Shown here one piece after another: positions 5,082-6,664 of a stretch of 6,664 nt of DNA. Position 1 is the stretch's first letter; every line of letters begins with the position of its first letter. Under the pieces are notes generated by a model. It was not told the DNA's origin. It made no database searches and worked only from the letters and a program-made list of their open reading frames with translations. The translations under genes were made by a program, and so were the position numbers. The DNA is from Propionibacteriaceae bacterium (GTDB taxonomy: Bacteria; Actinomycetota; Actinomycetes; Propionibacteriales; Propionibacteriaceae): assembly GCA_009778535.1 (NCBI GenBank), contig WRJP01000098.1, positions 1 to 6,664 on the forward strand, given 5' to 3'.

Positions 5082-6528
5082 GTTCAGCTTCTTCTGCCTT
5101 CGCAGCGTGATATTCGGCATCTTTGATGCGGCGACGTTGTGCAGCCGGTCGTAACTCGATGAGTCTTTGATCTTCGCCTCTGCGTGCGAGCAATTCGGCT
5201 TCGGATTCTATTTGCGGCGCGAAATCAAAGATGACGGGATTCTCGCCAGTCCCTATCAGCACTTCGTCTCCAGCTTGCGCGCCTTGGGCAAGGAGTTCGT
5301 TTTCAATGCCGATGCGGACAAACCGATCTGCCAAATATCCAATAGCTTCAGTGTTGCTGAAATCCGTCTGCTGCACCCAGCGTTCGGGCTTCGTACCGCG
5401 GATTCGCCAAGAAAACTCACCTTCAGCGCCGGTGATCTTTTCTACGCTGAACTCTTGATCCGCGCTTACTTGCTTAGGGCGAATCACTATTCGTTTCCCA
5501 GGTTCGGGTGGCGCCAAACTGCGTTGTTGCGCTACCAGCGCCGCCATCGCGTAGGTGAGTTCTTTCAAGCCGTTGCCAGTCTTGGTGGAAATCTCGAACA
5601 CTGGCCAGCCCTTGCTAGCAATGTCAGGTTTGACCAACTCGGCAAGTTCGGCGGCATCAGGAATGTCGACTTTGTTCAGCGCTACCATTCGGGGTCGGTC
5701 GTCTGTCCCCAGGTACGCCGTCAATTCTTTCTCGATCACTTCCAGATCACTGAGTGGGTCACGTCCAGGTTCGTAGGTTGCACAATCTATGACATGCACG
5801 ATCGCCCGACAGCGCTCAATGTGGCGCAGAAAATCATGACCCAGCCCCTTGCCTTCGCTCGCTCCTTCAATCAGACCCGGAACGTCAGCAATCGTGAAGG
5901 TTACGTCTCCGCGAGTCACAACTCCGAGGTGCGGAACCAGTGTCGTGAATGGGTAATCGGCAATCTTAGGTCTGGCGCGCGACACGGCAGCGATGAGTGA
6001 GGACTTTCCAGCACTTGGAAATCCCACCAGACCGACATCTGCAACCGCTTTCAGTTCGAGTTGGATGGTACGACTCTCACCCATTTCGCCAAGCAGTGCG
6101 AATCCGGGAGCCTTGCGTGCGGGGGTTGCTAACGCGGCATTGCCCAGACCGCCGCGACCGCCCTGAGCAACCACCAATTCTGCATTTTCTTCACTCAGAT
6201 CAGCTAGCTGTTCCCCAGTGTTTACGTCAGTAACCACAGTTCCTGCTGGCACCAGCAAGATGATGTCTTCAGCATTCGCCCCGTTTCTGAAAACTCCCTG
6301 CCCTTGTTTGCCATTGTCCGCGCGTCGCTGCGACCCGCGATGAAATTCGACAAGGGTGGTTAGACCGGGCTCAACCCGCAAAATGACAGAGCCGCCGTTA
6401 CCACCGTTTCCGCCATCAGGCCCTCCCAGAGGCTTGAACTTCTCACGGCGAATGCTGGTGCAGCCGTTACCGCCGTTACCGGCGCTGACCTGCAATTTCA
6501 CGCGGTCTACGAATGAAGGGATAGCCAT
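5071..6528 (-). CDS. obg: ribosome-associated GTPase Obg/CgtA
   Basis: This is an essential GTPase that acts in late assembly of the large ribosomal subunit and in stress and growth control. The 485-residue protein has the full layout. The glycine-rich Obg fold (1-158) contains KFKPLGGPDGGNGGNGG (30-46) and GGRGGLGNAALATP (123-136). The GTPase domain has the P-loop GFPSAGKSS (169-177), switch I DYPFTTLVPHLG (191-202; most homologues have PNLG), G3 DVPG (215-218), G4 NKVD (285-288) and a G5 region ISTKTG (313-318). The C-terminal OCT domain, about 345-435, is typical of actinobacteria and Firmicutes. It ends with an acidic and basic tail. CATYEPGRDPLSD (249-261) is an actinobacterial signature. 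The start ATG 6528 has only a weak GGAT 7-8 nt upstream. It converges with the TA islet, so it is not part of it. Confidence 0.97.
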   Translation of the reverse strand: MAIPSFVDRVKLQVSAGNGGNGCTSIRREKFKPLGGPDGGNGGNGGSVILRVEPGLTTLVEFHRGSQRRADNGKQGQGVFRNGANAEDIILLVPAGTVVTDVNTGEQLADLSEENAELVVAQGGRGGLGNAALATPARKAPGFALLGEMGESRTIQLELKAVADVGLVGFPSAGKSSLIAAVSRARPKIADYPFTTLVPHLGVVTRGDVTFTIADVPGLIEGASEGKGLGHDFLRHIERCRAIVHVIDCATYEPGRDPLSDLEVIEKELTAYLGTDDRPRMVALNKVDIPDAAELAELVKPDIASKGWPVFEISTKTGNGLKELTYAMAALVAQQRSLAPPEPGKRIVIRPKQVSADQEFSVEKITGAEGEFSWRIRGTKPERWVQQTDFSNTEAIGYLADRFVRIGIENELLAQGAQAGDEVLIGTGENPVIFDFAPQIESEAELLARRGEDQRLIELRPAAQRRRIKDAEYHAAKAEEAELDG

Positions 6529-6555
6529 CGCGTTACATCCATCGTCTGGAACTGT

Positions 6556-6589
6556 CGAGACTACCGCTCAGATTGAGGCTGTAGTCTCG
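6556..6589 (-). promoter_or_regulatory. hairpin in the obg leader
   Basis: A perfect 9-bp inverted repeat, CGAGACTAC (6556-6564) and GTAGTCTCG (6581-6589), encloses a 16-nt loop that itself contains a 4-bp inner stem, CTCA/TGAG. It lies 27 nt before the obg start codon. A -10-like TATGCT (6599-6594 on the minus strand) immediately precedes it, so a transcript started there would carry the hairpin at its very 5' end. No T-tract follows, so it is more likely a leader structure or a protein-binding palindrome than a terminator. Confidence 0.5.
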
Positions 6590-6602
6590 GCTCAGCATAA
6601 GC

Positions 6603-6622
6603 AGCGGAACCTTGACTCCGCT
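6603..6622. repeat. 6-bp inverted repeat upstream of obg
   Basis: AGCGGA (6603-6608) and TCCGCT (6617-6622) pair perfectly around an 8-nt loop. It could be the remains of a terminator for an upstream minus-strand gene or simply chance. No T-run follows on either strand. Confidence 0.25.
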
Positions 6623-6664
6623 TCGAATAGATGAGCCTGGATTATTCAAGCTACTGCGCAGCAG

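Larger units (their letters stand above)
6529..6664. other. obg upstream region, partial
   Basis: These 136 bp upstream of obg hold no recognisable gene end. In particular there is no trace of the C-terminus of ribosomal protein L27 (rpmA), which often directly precedes obg. The stretch contains two inverted repeats and, at the edge, the palindrome CTGCGCAG (6654-6661). obg may therefore have its own promoter here, although rpmA could lie just beyond the edge. Confidence 0.5.

Noticed and set aside
5167..6000. Long open frame (277 codons) on the plus strand opposite obg
   Set aside because: It lies wholly antisense to a strongly conserved gene, has no family motifs and is explained by the codon bias of obg.
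6601..6664. TTCGAAT resembling a tRNA T-loop near the right edge
   Set aside because: The flanking bases do not form a T-arm stem and no acceptor or anticodon arm can be drawn around it.

Overview
The window reads as a chromosomal segment from an actinobacterium (Actinomycetota) with moderate base composition, roughly half G+C by eye and so lower than the Streptomyces or Mycobacterium norm. The evidence is the actinobacterial style of Obg (485 residues with the signature CATYEPGRDPLSD after the G3 motif), stand-alone nuoC and nuoD rather than the fused nuoCD of enterobacteria, and a geranylgeranyl-reductase-family gene directly in front of nuoA. That last arrangement I recall from other actinobacteria. 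The genus cannot be named from this sequence alone.

Positions 1-3604, all on the minus strand, look like one operon read right to left: a TTG-started FAD-dependent geranylgeranyl reductase family gene (menJ-like), then nuoA, nuoB, nuoC and the 5' part of nuoD, which runs off the left edge. Spacing is tight: 28 nt from ggr to nuoA, a nuoB ribosome binding site overlapping the nuoA stop, an ATGA overlap of nuoB/nuoC and a TGATG overlap of nuoC/nuoD. These nuo genes encode the membrane anchor and the quinone-reducing arm of respiratory complex I. The reductase probably saturates an isoprenoid chain, most plausibly that of menaquinone, the quinone that complex I reduces, so the operon would make both the enzyme and the final form of its substrate.

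Positions 3605-5056 form a small accessory islet on the plus strand. About 410 bp with no convincing gene contains regulatory-looking repeats. It is followed by a two-gene type II toxin-antitoxin module, with a Gp49/HigB-like RelE-superfamily toxin first and an XRE helix-turn-helix antitoxin second, joined by a GTGA overlap. Then comes a small ribbon-helix-helix protein that resembles an antitoxin without its own toxin and has A-rich codon use unlike its neighbours. The toxin has an apparently leaderless GTG start just downstream of a -10-like TATGCT box.

Positions 5071-6528 on the minus strand encode the essential ribosome-associated GTPase Obg/CgtA, convergent with the islet; the two stop codons are 14 nt apart and share an inverted repeat. 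Upstream of obg (6529-6664) is a leader with two inverted repeats and no sign of the rplU-rpmA pair that often precedes it. The parts most worth a second look are the three-gene TA-like islet with its orphan ribbon-helix-helix gene, the reductase-complex I operon, and the hairpin leader of obg. I found no CRISPR array, tRNA, rRNA, transposase or clear attachment site, and no system that I can claim as wholly new.
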